This document shows, piece after piece, positions 1-10,868 of a stretch of DNA of 64,000 nt (the first letter of the stretch is position 1; each line of letters begins with the position of its first letter). The position numbers and the translations under genes were made by a program. Under the pieces are notes generated by a model. That model searched no databases and had not been told where the DNA came from. It saw only the letters and a list, made by a program, of their open reading frames with translations. The stretch comes from Tulasnella sp. 424. Taxonomy: Eukaryota; Basidiomycota; Agaricomycetes; Cantharellales; Tulasnellaceae. The stretch spans positions 42,103-106,102 of the forward strand of contig WSUB01000143.1 in NCBI GenBank assembly GCA_019633425.1, read 5' to 3'.

Positions 1-713
1 GAGGGTCAAGTTGCCCAATATGACTTGTTCGCCATCTTACAGAGTACGACCAAGACATTGATGACCCAGGGACGTTGGTATATAATCACCATTTGCTGGT
101 GTAGTGTGGGCAAAACCGTCAAGAAGGTTCTGAGCAGTACTAGTGTGACGCTGGTTCAGTACAGAGGCAAAGGAGCAGGCCCTTACGCCTGTCAGGCTTC
201 GCGCTTAGTCTCAAATTACCCGAAAACGGCTTTGTTTATTTGGCCGCCTGTCCACCAGCCTCCTGCTACTGCGGTCAACCCTAGGGTCTCCCAGTCTCCC
301 GTGCGTTAGGCGGGTCTGGTATTCGCGTTTGGCCTTAGCGGTGTAATCGGGGTATGTGGGGTTGGGCTTCGTCCGCACAGCAGCTCATCGACCCGACCCA
401 CTAAAACCCTCTGCGGATTGGTTACCGCGCGCTCCGCTGGCCCGCTCTGTGGCTACGGTAACATCCAGTGGGCGTACCCACCGGTTGTCAGAGGTCGTTG
501 CGACAGGACAGCGCCATTGCTTAACCTCCCGAGAAGGAGGAAAAAGCTTGGGGGCACTCTCCGGTACCTGGATCTCCAGCCTTCGAGACACCCCCCCCAT
601 GCTCAGTCGGGTTACAAGGGTAGTGTACGTGGGTCTCCTCGGTGGCGCCAGCGCCCTACCGATTCATCGTCACTCGCTCTTTCCCTTGTGACGCCGGGAC
701 TGCATCTGGCCAG
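1..713. other. Flank downstream of the LINE coding region, no gene seen
   Basis: No reading frame here resembles a known protein. The stretch lies directly 3' of the last LINE frame (the element is on the minus strand), so at least part of it may be the LINE 3' untranslated region. No poly(A)-type tail or target-site duplication could be identified, so the 3' end of the element is not defined and may lie outside the window. Confidence 0.4.
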
Positions 714-3700
714 TTAACCGACATCAAAAGGGGCCCATCTGGGCTTTCCCATGTGGTCATACTCAGCTAGGTTGACCCACGAGTCTTTGATTAGCTTAGC
801 AGTGATTTTACCCTTTTCTAATCTCATTTCCGGGAGCCTCGTCATCATGAGGTCTGTTCTGGCCCTTCTGAAGAGGGCTTCATGGAGTGTCGATATCGCT
901 CTCCTGGGCGTTATTCTTTCCCCTCTTATGCGTTGCGCATTCCTTAACTTCCAGATTACAAAAGCGGCCTCTGAGACCAGGACTTTGTAAGCTCTTTCTC
1001 TGGGCTTATTCCTATGTGAATAGAGTCCGACTCCTAAGATCCTCCAGAAGGTAGGGGGTTCCCAGTCTTCGTTATTTCGGGGCGTCGCAATATTCAAAAT
1101 TTTGACCACCTCTCTCCATACTGCATCTTTCCATGGGGCCATGAGGCACCCAACTAGGCTATGTTCAAGGTCCTCGAGCCCACCACAGATACAGTATGCT
1201 CGTTCTTCCCATTCGCCCCCCCACTTAAGGAAGTAGGCTCCGCAGATTGTCCTTCCATGTAGACCGCGCCACAAAAAGTCGGATTTTTGTTTCCTCACTG
1301 GTTGGTTGAAGACACTGAGCCATACGGTTTCTGGGAAGTGGGTCTCCCCTTTCCATTTGCTATACTCCTCTATCACTTCCTGAACATTGTTCAGGATCTC
1401 TCAGGGAGGTTCTTTTTTCTCAGATGCGCTACCCAAGTGTAGAGGTCGTGGAAGGTCATCTGTGATAGCCTGGCCCCATTCAGCTTCCAGGAGTCCGGAA
1501 CGCGGGTCGATATTTCGTCCTCCGTCTCGTTGTGCAGTGCTGCTTTTGCTAGTGCGTCCGCATTCTCGTTTCCGGGGATTCCAGCATGTGCCTTGACCTT
1601 TTGAATGAAGGTCTTTGCTGTTCTTCTCCTCATGAGGTATATGGCTCTCTGAATAAGGTCCGCATTGGTAACCCCAAGCCATCCCATGTCTTCGTATTTT
1701 TTGTATCCGCCATTTAGTGCGTTGATAACAAACGTGGAATCTGTCATGATCAACAGTTCTTTGTTTGTGGGGGCGATGTTCAGCGCTATCGCTGTCGCTG
1801 CAATTTCCCCCCTCTTGTTCGTCAGTGGTGGCCAGGGACCCTCACTGATTTTACATATTCAGGGTCGGGGGACCATAAACCGGCCCCACATTTTGAATCG
1901 GCTTTCCCGTTCTTGTCCGCCGAACCGTCTGTGTATATGGTGACTAGACCGGGTTCGTTTGGTGTGGACACATCTCTGAAGGCTGGTGGCCTCCTTTGAT
2001 CCTGTAGCTCGCCGAAGATTCGGACTGCTAAGGCTATATCTGACCTATGCGTCACGTCTGGGTTCAAAAGGATGGCTGTGTCTTCTTTTGCAGCTCTAGC
2101 ATTCTCCGCAACTCTGTTTCTGGTGTGATCCAGGTTGTCCCCCTGGCCTCCGGCCCTAGTGGGCGTTGTGGTCTGTACATTCAAGTTGAAGCACGGCAGA
2201 GTGGACTGTACCAGTCTTCTTATCGCTCCTAGACAGACTTCGTGATCTTTGCACGTTCTATCTATTTGGGGGATTCTCTCGAGATCTCCTTGATTCATTA
2301 CCCCATGGTTCTTATGGAGGTGTCTCATTTCTCCGGAGTTTTCCTCTTTCCAGGTGGTTTCGTTCATCAGCGACAACCATACTGGCACCCCGGCTTTAGC
2401 CAGGCTGTTGAACTTCATTCCGTCTACTCGGACATTGTAGTCATAAGCTTTTTTAAGGACGTCCCTCCATCCAGGGGAGAGTTTACTTGTGTGGCCTCTC
2501 TTTTCTCTCCACTCTTGGTAGAGCATATTGGAGAGTCTTGAGTCGTTTGGCGCCAGTGACGCTTTGATTAGAAGCTTGTTCAGGACCGCTGCCCAGTCAG
2601 GCCTCTGGGCTACAGGGAGGGTCCACTTGCATATTAGGGCTAGTTTTACCGCGATGACTCTTGCCTCAAAGTCCGGGATGCCCAGGCCGCCTTCTTCTCT
2701 CGGTCGCATTAAGATGTCGAGTCTTATTGCGTTCTTGAGTTTCCCAGTCCAAATAAAGTTTCTCGTTAGACTGGTTATTTTCTTTGTGATCTCCACAGTA
2801 GGCAGGTTCGTCATTAGGAAGAATTGGGCTCGTGACAATATTATGAAATTTATCACGAGTTTGCGGCCTTGGAACGTCATGTTCCTCGTGGCCCATTTCG
2901 TCGCCACTACTTCCATGTTGGAGATGATGGAGTCCCACACGGTGTCAGTGTCTATCTTGTGACCGACCCTCCCACCTAGGATGTGTAGATGTTCGCCATC
3001 TTTGTATATCCTGGCCCCTTCCAGGAAGGGGTCTGTGCTTCGCTGTTCCGGTCGTAGTGACCTTGTCTGTACTACTGCCCTGCGGTACTCGGGGGTCCCC
3101 ATTGGTAGTATTTCTGTTTTGGCCTTGTTGAACTTAGCCGTTGACGCTAGGCACCATCTTTCTGCTATTATCATAGCTTGGCCGAAATTATCCTGGCGTG
3201 ACAGGTACAGTTGTGTATCGTCCGCGAATAGTTTGCAAATGAGCCTGTTCATCAGACCTGGTACTCGTATGCCTTTCAGTTGAGATCTCCTTAGCGACTC
3301 GGCTAGTGGCTCAATTGCTAGGTTGAAGAGGAGGCATGACATTGGGTCTCCTTGTCGTACACCTCTGTTCACTTCAAAGGATCTTGAGATCATTCTATTG
3401 AGCATGGTAGCTGTTTTGGCATGCTTATATAAGCCATGCAGATGTTTTATGAACTTTGTTGGGAGTCCATAGGCTTACAGAATCCTCCAGATATATTCGT
3501 GGTCGATCCTGTCGTAAGCTTTCTCTTGGTCTAGTGCGACCAGACACCCATTAATCTCAGCCGTCTCGCAGTATTCTTCTACTACTTGTGCCAGTTTGAT
3601 ATGGTCCGCAATGTCTCTACCCGGCACAAAACCTGCCTGGTCCTCATGGATCACCATCGTTACATTCTCGGCTAGACTCGTCGCTAGGAATTTCGTCTCT

Positions 3701-4926
3701 AGCTTGTAGTCGGTATTGAGTAAGGTAATTGGTCTATAGTTACCAATTTCCCTCTTATCTCCTTTCTTAAACTGGAAGGTCATGAGTCCTTCTATGTATT
3801 CTGGAGGTGCTCCATTGCTCCTTGACGAGGCATTCCATACTCTCATCAGGATGAAGGTAATGCAAGGGAATTTTTCCTTTGAATTTTCCTTTGAATTTTC
3901 ACCTTGGTACTTTAACCATTTTTTGTAAAATTCGTAAAGTATACCATCCTTACCTGGCGCTTTACCATTTTGGCTCGCCCGGATGGCCTTTTCCACATCG
4001 TTCTCGGTGGGGGAGTCTCTTGCCATTTTGGCTTTCGCCTGTGTTGTGATAGGTCTTTGGTTTGCGATGGCAACCATTTCCTTTATGGCCTCTTTTCGCT
4101 CGTCCGTCATTTCCGGGCGTGCTTGTAGATTCTCGTGGTGTCTAGCGGCGATCTCCGCCATCTGGTCAGTTGAGGTCTCCAGTTGACCTCTACTATTGTA
4201 AAGTCCTCGGATCATAGAGTCATTAATCAGTGCTTTACCGATCGAGAACCAATACTTATTGACTGCTTCTCCTTTGAGCTGGTATCTGGCTACCGATGTG
4301 GATGCCCGTTTATCAGAGATCGCTTTTTTTATATCAGCTATCCTGTCCTCTAGCAGTTCCGCTTCCTCCTGCTTCTGCCTATCGCGCAAAAAAGACGGGC
4401 TGGATATTATTCTCTTCCTCTCTTTTTTGAGGCTGTCCAGTTTTTTGGTACGTTCAGCCTTTCTCATTCTCTGCCTTGACTCAAAGATATTTCTTATCTT
4501 TGTCTTCGTTTCAAGCCAGACTTTCATTGGGTCCTCAGATCCCATGCGTCTTTGGCATTTGAGTAGCACTGCCTCAGTTTCCTGATTGAGGTGTGTATCC
4601 TCTAGGTCCTCTAGTGTCATTCGCCATTGGCCGGGTCCCAATTTGGGGGCTAAGTCGTCGAAAATTTCGACTGATGCTATGTCGTGATCACTCATCCCTT
4701 CTGAGGAGGTGTGGTCCCACCTGAGGGCTCATTGTGCCATTTCTGGTGTCACTAGTACCCTGTCTAGACGTGATTGTGAGCGCAGTCCATTCGCATTTTT
4801 ATTGCTGGTGACGTGCGGGTGTAGGAGTGTATTCCTTGATTCGCTTTTGAATCCTGATTTCTCGGTCTTGAAACAAGCGTTGGTGATTTTTGGAAGTTCG
4901 CCGTCCAGTTTTCCGGCCACTCCCAC
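714..4926 (-). pseudogene. LINE ORF2 polyprotein remnant (endonuclease end, RT, RNase H, Cys-rich tail)
   Basis: The frame running from 4926 holds the endonuclease end, then an in-frame TGA at 4729-4731, then the SDH motif and the RT N-terminal half (fingers motif NYRPITLL, palm motif A LDQEKAYDRIDHEY). An in-frame TAA at 3475-3477 follows, and the same frame continues with GVRQGDP and the catalytic FADD box to 1822. A frame change near 1815 leads to the rest of RNase H. Its acidic residues are visible in YTDGS, RGEIAA, MTDST and NENADALAK. A further shift near 1385 leads to the tail with a CICGG...EHSLVGC cluster. Two nonsense codons and at least two frameshifts mean no functional protein. 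The RT active-site aspartates are still readable, so decay is fairly recent. Confidence 0.88.
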
Positions 4927-5080
4927 TCTCCACTCCGACGACCACTCAGGCCTGGAAAGGTCTCAGAAACGAAAAATATCCCAATTTGCTCTATGTCCAC
5001 GATCGGTACGTTCATAAGCGCTCGCTCTCCGCTTATCGCTCCTTGCAATCTGCAAGGCAAATGCGACGCGCCCAACTGCC
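714..5080 (-). mobile_element. Decayed Tad-like non-LTR retrotransposon (LINE), 5'-truncated
   Basis: Reading the minus strand from about 4930 downwards gives, in order, the end of an AP-type endonuclease (the SDH motif lies at about 4690), a reverse transcriptase, an RNase H domain and a C-terminal cysteine-rich tail. This order is that of fungal Tad-clade LINEs, which mobilise by target-primed reverse transcription. The first part of the endonuclease and any ORF1 are missing. The right edge is vague: coding similarity fades between 4930 and 5080, just before a gag-like gene on the other strand. Stops and frame changes make it inactive. The clade is inferred from domain order, not from a phylogeny. 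Confidence 0.85.
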
Positions 5081-5116
5081 ATACCAGGAAAGCTCCAATG
5101 ACTTATCCTCTTAGAT

Positions 5117-5971
5117 CAGGGACACTTAGAATTTCGAGGGAGCGGCGCAGAGGAATGCGAGAAGTTCATCGCCGGTGTCATAAAGTACGCTTTTGCTCAT
5201 GGCAAACAGCGAGACGACGCGTGGATGGCGGATTTCGCAGCTACGTGCATGGCACAAAATGCCCTAAGGTGGTGGGGATCTCTAGAGGAAGAAACCCAAC
5301 AGAGCTGGAAATTGCTCCAGACGCAGATGCTTTTGGCGTATCCGCCTATCTTTCATGGCAGGAGTGGTGAGGAGGCGGAGAATTTTGTGCAGATGGTTTA
5401 TCGGCAGGCGAGAGATGCTAAGCGACAAAGTGACGCCCGATGGATAGTGGAGTTTGTTCAGACGTGTCTCGCGGGAGAGGCTCTAAGGTGGTACGCTACT
5501 CTTGAGCCAGACGTTCAGGATAACTGGAAGCTGCTGCAGCAAGCTATCTTGAATCGGTGGCCGGGAAATGGTGTCACACCGTTAGCAATTTCAAGTTCCA
5601 GGCGAGTATGGGTCCTAAGCCAATGTTCGAGTCGAATTAATCTTGTATAACCTTTGGTACACAGCATTTGCCCAACACCTGCGGCTGCGGCTGCCCCGAT
5701 CCTCCCGGCCTCCCGACAGAAAGGTCGAATCAGGATAGACATAAGAGGAGATCAGAGGACGCACTATTTGTCTAATTCACTAGATCCCAAAGGATGGCTG
5801 ACTTTGCGGACAAACCACGTAAAAGCCTTGGTGGTTGAGCTTGAGCCTGCAACTGGGGGTCTGTGGAAGCTGTGCATTGCAGAAGTGAGTGCGAGGAGGG
5901 AGTCGATATTTACTTGGAGACCTGACTGTTCTAGTATGCTCAGGGTCAAAGTATTGCGTATGAATCATTAG
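5117..5971 (+). pseudogene. Gag-like (retrotransposon capsid-type) two-repeat protein, partial
   Basis: A frame from about 5117 encodes two successive copies of a gag-like helical module. Each follows the pattern G..AEEF / W...F..TC..ALRWW..LEE..Q..W..L, at about 5130-5345 and 5350-5570. After a probable intron (between about 5571 and 5664) a short alanine/proline linker leads to a C-terminal domain beginning GRIRIDI and containing HYLSNSLDP. That combination recurs in Agaricomycete proteins thought to derive from Ty3-type gag. No clean start codon is present: an in-frame TGA lies at 5099-5101, and the upstream side is LINE sequence. The gene is therefore either 5'-truncated by the LINE junction or missing an unrecognised first exon. 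No protease or RT follows. The splice phase could not be settled. Confidence 0.55.
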
Positions 5972-7642
5972 CGATATGGTGGCTCGGGAGTCCCACCCAG
6001 AAGTATGTGGACGTTCCTCCGCCTATTTACGACTTCACAAAGTTCGTGCCATTGTCTGCCTCACATTCTCTGAGCCCTGAGCCATCACTTCAGTCATGCT
6101 TCGCTCTGTGCAGCCGACTCCCAAGTAGGAAAGAGCTCGGCAAGATCAAAAGCATTCAAAGGACCGCTCCTAACAGCAATATGGAGACTTCCGATTGACC
6201 CTTCGAACGACATAGTAAGAAACTGTAAACTGACGGCGACAAACAATGGAGGTATCTCAGCGGTCTGACTACAAGAACGGTATTCCTGTCCTGACAGATC
6301 TCTTGCTAACTCAGGGGACTTATTTACCTATGCCAACGCCGACGACGCGGTTAGTTTCTCCAGATTCAAGGAAGAGGAGGACCTAGGTGAACCGTCGGTG
6401 AGGGACTAACTTACTGCTGCCTTGTCTTGGTCGCGTCGAGAAATCAAACTCCTAACATCGTTTGCTTTGTCTAATAGGACCTATATTTTGAACCTGTCTG
6501 ATCCCAGAGCACAGCTATTATACCGATGTGTACCTGTTCACTCAAGGTAAAGGATGTCATGGAACTTGAATTAGCTTTGACGACTGGTCTTTGAATCTCG
6601 ATCGAGTCGTAAATCAATTCGCTTGGATTTGCTTCTCCGCAACATTACCACCTCACTCCCCTTGGGTCTAAATTTCCTCCGAACTAAACCCCAAATACGG
6701 TATAATTAGGGCTTTCTATTGATCTGCAAATAAGTACTAGCGCCATAAGAACCCATCATGGCGGTGGTGGGAGCTCCTCGTCATTGGCCTGGAGGTCAGT
6801 GTCCCCTTGATCCTCTAAGCGCTACCGCGCGAGTAGGCGAGCGATAAAACACTGCTTGGAAGATAGATCGTTTAATAATATCATCTAACTATAGAAGTCT
6901 GCTTTTGACTCGTGTAACACCATTGCTTTTCCGGCCGCGGTGGTTGCCTTGCCGCAACCCCAGATTTCAAAGCCGGGCTCGATTGGAGTAGTCCACACAG
7001 TCAATTTAGGACATAATAGCCACACAGATTCCTTTTTACATCTGTATTGTTTCCCTCAGGACGTCTCCGCTTTCAGAAACGCAGGTCAACTTAGACATAC
7101 TTTTACAAGGGCCAAGCACTGTAAGACACCCCCCATGCAAGGGAAAGTACAACGGAGGCGTGTGCGCACTGAGCGGTTTTGTGCCCGCGTGCTTGCCATT
7201 TTCCATGTCGGCGCCAAAGGGAACTTAACTTATCCGCAATAACCAAGACTGAGAATAATTGAGGACACAGGCCTGATGAACGGGTCGTTTGCCAGAACAA
7301 CGATGAGCGGATAAAAAAACATAAGGCGTTCGATAAATGAGTAGCCGTGCACACAATTACAAGGCCGTCTTTACCAAAATTCACCAAAAACCGGGTCCGA
7401 GTAGATGAGCTATTCGAACCTACCCAGGAGTAACAACGAATTGTCAAGAATGTGACGTATCCAGATAGAACAGTGGAAGACAGGTGGGATTCAACTTAAA
7501 TTTCCACTCTGAGGATCCCAAGTCAGGGGGCCGCTTGGCGAGAGGTATTACACAGATTAGCGTTTTCTAGGTTCGAATATTCCTCTGGATATAACGGGCA
7601 CCTTACTCATTCGAGGCGCGCAGCACTGGCGAACCGCCATTG
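5972..7642. other. About 1.7 kb with no recognisable gene
   Basis: Only short frames without family resemblance are seen on either strand. Stretches like ggttcgaat near 7405 and 7572 recall a tRNA B-box, but no acceptor-stem pairing or A-box at the right distance was found. The right edge is the 3' end of EAF3. This is probably degenerate intergenic DNA downstream of the gag-like remnant. Confidence 0.4.
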
Positions 7643-9182
7643 TTACGAGCGCATAAATGTAACGTAATGACTCGGCGCGTTCTCGTACTCTTGTAAAAAG
7701 AAGCGGGTTTTGTTGGCCACCATAAAGCTACCCAAATAGATAGGATCAATATCACTTCGTCGCCGGAGCAGCCTTGAACGTACTTCATTAACTCGACGAT
7801 ATACTCCCTCAGTATAGCGACGCTTTCTGGGTCTAGGCTTGTCTGTGCTATCATTGAAGGCAAGTTGACTGCAAAACCAAGGCGGGTAAATTAAAAGATT
7901 GCATGAGGACTGCCGCAAGGCATTGAAACATACCCAGCATTCTCAGCAAGTGTTCAGCCCCGTAAACTTCGCCCATTGTCTTCTCTTCCCCAATCACTAC
8001 GTGTTGCCCGGTTATGTACCGCCTCCGAGCGTCGGCATACTGACCCCGTTCGAACCGGTATAGCAAGTTGTTGCCTAGGTCGAGTCACGATGAGAAGAGA
8101 ACACGTAGGCTGAGGCAAAGTACCGACATACCCAACGAACGCTCGAAGTAGAGAAGTAATCCTGATATTAAAGTTGGCAAGACTGTCTCTTTGGATCTGC
8201 TTTAGACCGGAGAGACAAGGCCGAACGGACGGATAGAAATTGTAACGTGTAAGCTGGATATCCTCATGATCCTAGTCTCTGGTAGAGACAAGGAACTGAA
8301 CAAATGAAGGACATACGGAAGCTTTTTATCGCTGCTGGCGCAATGCTCTTTGAATTCCGTAAGGATTTCTTCCACCGTAGGGGATCGGGGTAACGGCACC
8401 AACTAAGACATTCAGGCAGGAGACAAGCGTTATTTCGGAAGACACGAACAAGGGTGGCTCCCAGTTGCTAGCGAAATACCTACCTGATTGTTCTTCGTGA
8501 CGGCTTCCCAATCATCTACAAGAACCACCTTGAGAACATCGGGAACTTCCAGCTTCATCTCGGGCTTCTTCATCTTCGCATTGGCAGCATCGGAATCCAT
8601 CATTTCGTCTCGCCCTCTCTTCCGGCTACTCGTACTGCCGCCAAGGCCGCTCACTCCACCATCCTTCCGACGTTGCGACGCGCCGTCTTTGGACGACGAT
8701 GCAATGTTTGATGACGTGGACGCTGAGTGTTTATGCATGGACGTTGAGCTTTCCTTCTCCTTTGCCGCGGGTCTGAACTGCGCCATTAGGGACTTTTGAA
8801 GAGCCAAGTTGGTATCGTTGAATTTGAGCAGGCGCGAAGCCGGGACCCATTCATCCCATCTATTCGTTCGTTAGGAAACCACAAAAAAGCACTGAGTAAG
8901 TACGCTTAGGGCTATTAACGCTGAGGAAAACGCACGTCTGCTTCCACCCTTTATAATGAACAAAGTAGTGCTCTCCGATGGTGCCAGTCTTGGTTGTGGT
9001 TTCGTCCCAGTGGGCGGCTTTGAGGACCTGCATTCCCCATCGGCAGCCATTTAAGCTTCATCAGAGAGGAGCCAATATTATCACAAGCCCTTCCGCAGAA
9101 ATGAGTCCCTCACCTTGGCTTCGTAGACTAGAGGCCCGTGATAGCAAAGCATGCGTTCGTTAACTGCGTAGGTGGTCGCCAT
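7643..9182 (-). CDS. EAF3: Chromatin protein EAF3/MRG15 homologue (chromodomain + MRG domain)
   Basis: This is a shared subunit of the NuA4 acetyltransferase and Rpd3S deacetylase complexes. It reads H3K36 methylation in the nucleus (family knowledge). Eight exons join in frame to 333 residues: 9182-9114, 9027-8936, 8859-8484, 8402-8317, 8199-8132, 8074-7934, 7868-7784, 7727-7643. The N-terminus has the chromo-barrel signature ([29 protein letters not shown]). A Ser/Lys-rich linker follows, containing a basic RKRGRDE stretch. The C-terminal MRG domain shows [42 protein letters not shown] and a final FLQEYENAP. The second intron falls inside GWKQ/TWDEW. Length matches the fungal family and all phases agree, so the model is firm. 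It shares a 258-base divergent promoter with the hydrolase at 9441. Confidence 0.95.
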
Positions 9183-9440
9183 AACCCCGTTAGCCTCTCG
9201 TGTCACTCGTGTTTGGCGGGCTCTGAAGCGCGTCTAAGGAGTTCGGTTCGCCGGTGCTGAAGGACCGAGTGACAGGTAGGTCGTCGTTGAAGTTTGGACT
9301 GCTGGGAGAGCGCGTCCCTGAGGTGTGAAGAGATGGAGGGTCGCCGAACTCGCCGTATAGGTGCCGAACATTTGCGTCACCAGGCAATTCGGTAACGCTC
9401 GGTATATCCAAGGTTCCTCATCCATCTACCCTTCAGAGCT
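9183..9440. promoter_or_regulatory. Divergent intergenic promoter region (EAF3 / hydrolase)
   Basis: These 258 bases separate the start codons of EAF3 (minus) and the alpha/beta hydrolase (plus), so both promoters must lie here. No clear TATA box was seen. The assignment rests only on gene orientation. Confidence 0.5.
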
Positions 9441-10658
9441 ATGGCAACCGTCCAGAGCACGACCATACCTATCGCTGGCCTTGCAGTTGACGTGTACAGC
9501 TTGGACACTGGTCCTGTAGTACAAGACGTCGCAATTGTCCTTCTGCTCCACGGTCGGACAGGGTCGGCAAAGTCAGAGTATGTGAAAATTACGATCAACA
9601 GCGTTTTGCAGTACTATGATGAGCAGCAACGGGGCACAAGGGGCTCGCCTTCTGAGCGCGGTCTCGTCATTGTGACATTTGTGCGTTTGTGTTCGATAGG
9701 TCTGTACGCTGGGGGTGGAAAATGAACAAACATGCCCTTAGGATCACCGAAATCATGGATCGAGGTTGGTTCATGAACCAGCTAATCACGCTTGGGTTGA
9801 GAGGGAAGACATGCCGAACCCAAAGCACATGTCGGTCTTACCTCCTTCGTTACCTTCCGATATCAATATTGATTCTAACTATGATCCTTCCATCACTAGG
9901 GTCGATCAATATGCACTGCAAGGTTTGCTAAATTCAATAGAACCTTGAATGTCTTCGTCCGAGTCGAACCTTCTTCCCTTTCTGTTAGTTGGAGCAGCAA
10001 GGGACGTCTCGTTCTTGATCGACTTCCTGCCATCTTACCTCTATCCAAACGGAGAAAGAAATGTCGTGAACTGGGGAGTGATTGGGCTCAGTCTGGGCGG
10101 TGATGCCTGCTGGATTGCTCTCAAGGACGGTGCGCCTACAACACTTGAATGGTGCTACGTGGCTTAATGCGAAAGGGATTACACTTTCGCACAGATCCCC
10201 GCATCAATCTCGGGATTCCCGTTATTGGTGAGTGCAGACGCCGTGCGGCTTCCTTTTGACGACTTGACTTAGTGTAATGGATTTCCTATACGTCAGCATG
10301 TCCGGATTACATTGGCGTCATGGAATTCCGAGCCAAGCAATCCCGCATCCCCACAAGTCCTCCCGAGTCCCCCGACTCGCTCCGCCGTTTGATTCAGCAG
10401 CATGACGTTCTCGCTACTCCGTTCAACCAAAATTCGCCTTCCAATCCCTTTTTGGGGAAACGCATCCTGGTATTATCCGCCGGAGAGGACACACTCGTTC
10501 CATTCGAGCAATTTTGTAAGCCATTTGTCGACGGACTTGAAGTCGGGTCAGAGGGAACGAAGCGAGTGGTTGTGCAACCGGGTGTAGGTCATGAGATTAC
10601 TGATGATATGAGGGAAGAGGTCGCAAAATTCGTATGGTCATGGGTGACTAAAGCTTGA
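9441..10658 (+). CDS. Alpha/beta hydrolase (serine hydrolase family, unknown substrate)
   Basis: Six exons join in frame to 295 residues: 9441-9680, 9742-9830, 9900-9922, 9989-10129, 10195-10227, 10297-10658. Features of the fold are visible. LLLHGRTGS is the oxyanion-loop HG motif. DHRNHGSR follows strand 4. The nucleophile elbow is GLSLGGD (Ser). SAGEDTLVPFE contains the likely catalytic Asp, and GVGHEITDD contains the catalytic His. No signal peptide is seen, so it is probably cytosolic. Agaricomycetes carry many such uncharacterised esterase-like proteins, and the substrate cannot be inferred. Exon 3 is only 23 bases and exon 5 only 33; both are supported by unbroken phase and by the conserved DPRINLGIPVIACPDY segment. 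Confidence 0.85.
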
Positions 10659-10868
10659 TTTTGTAAAACTGAATCATAACTCGAGGATTACGGTGTTGTA
10701 ACGAAGGGCGAATCATTCCAGGAAACTTACATCCAAATCACCCTCGAAAACAAGTTGATGGATTGGGTAAAGTCGCCAACGTCTCAACTGGTCAAAACAC
10801 GGGTTCTCAAAAATAGTAAACATAGAAAGGGACCTTAGCTGGACACAATACAAATCGAGCTCGTTTTA

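Noticed and set aside
7400..7600. Possible tRNA B-box (ggttcgaat)
   Set aside because: No pairing acceptor stem, anticodon arm or A-box at the right spacing was found on either strand.
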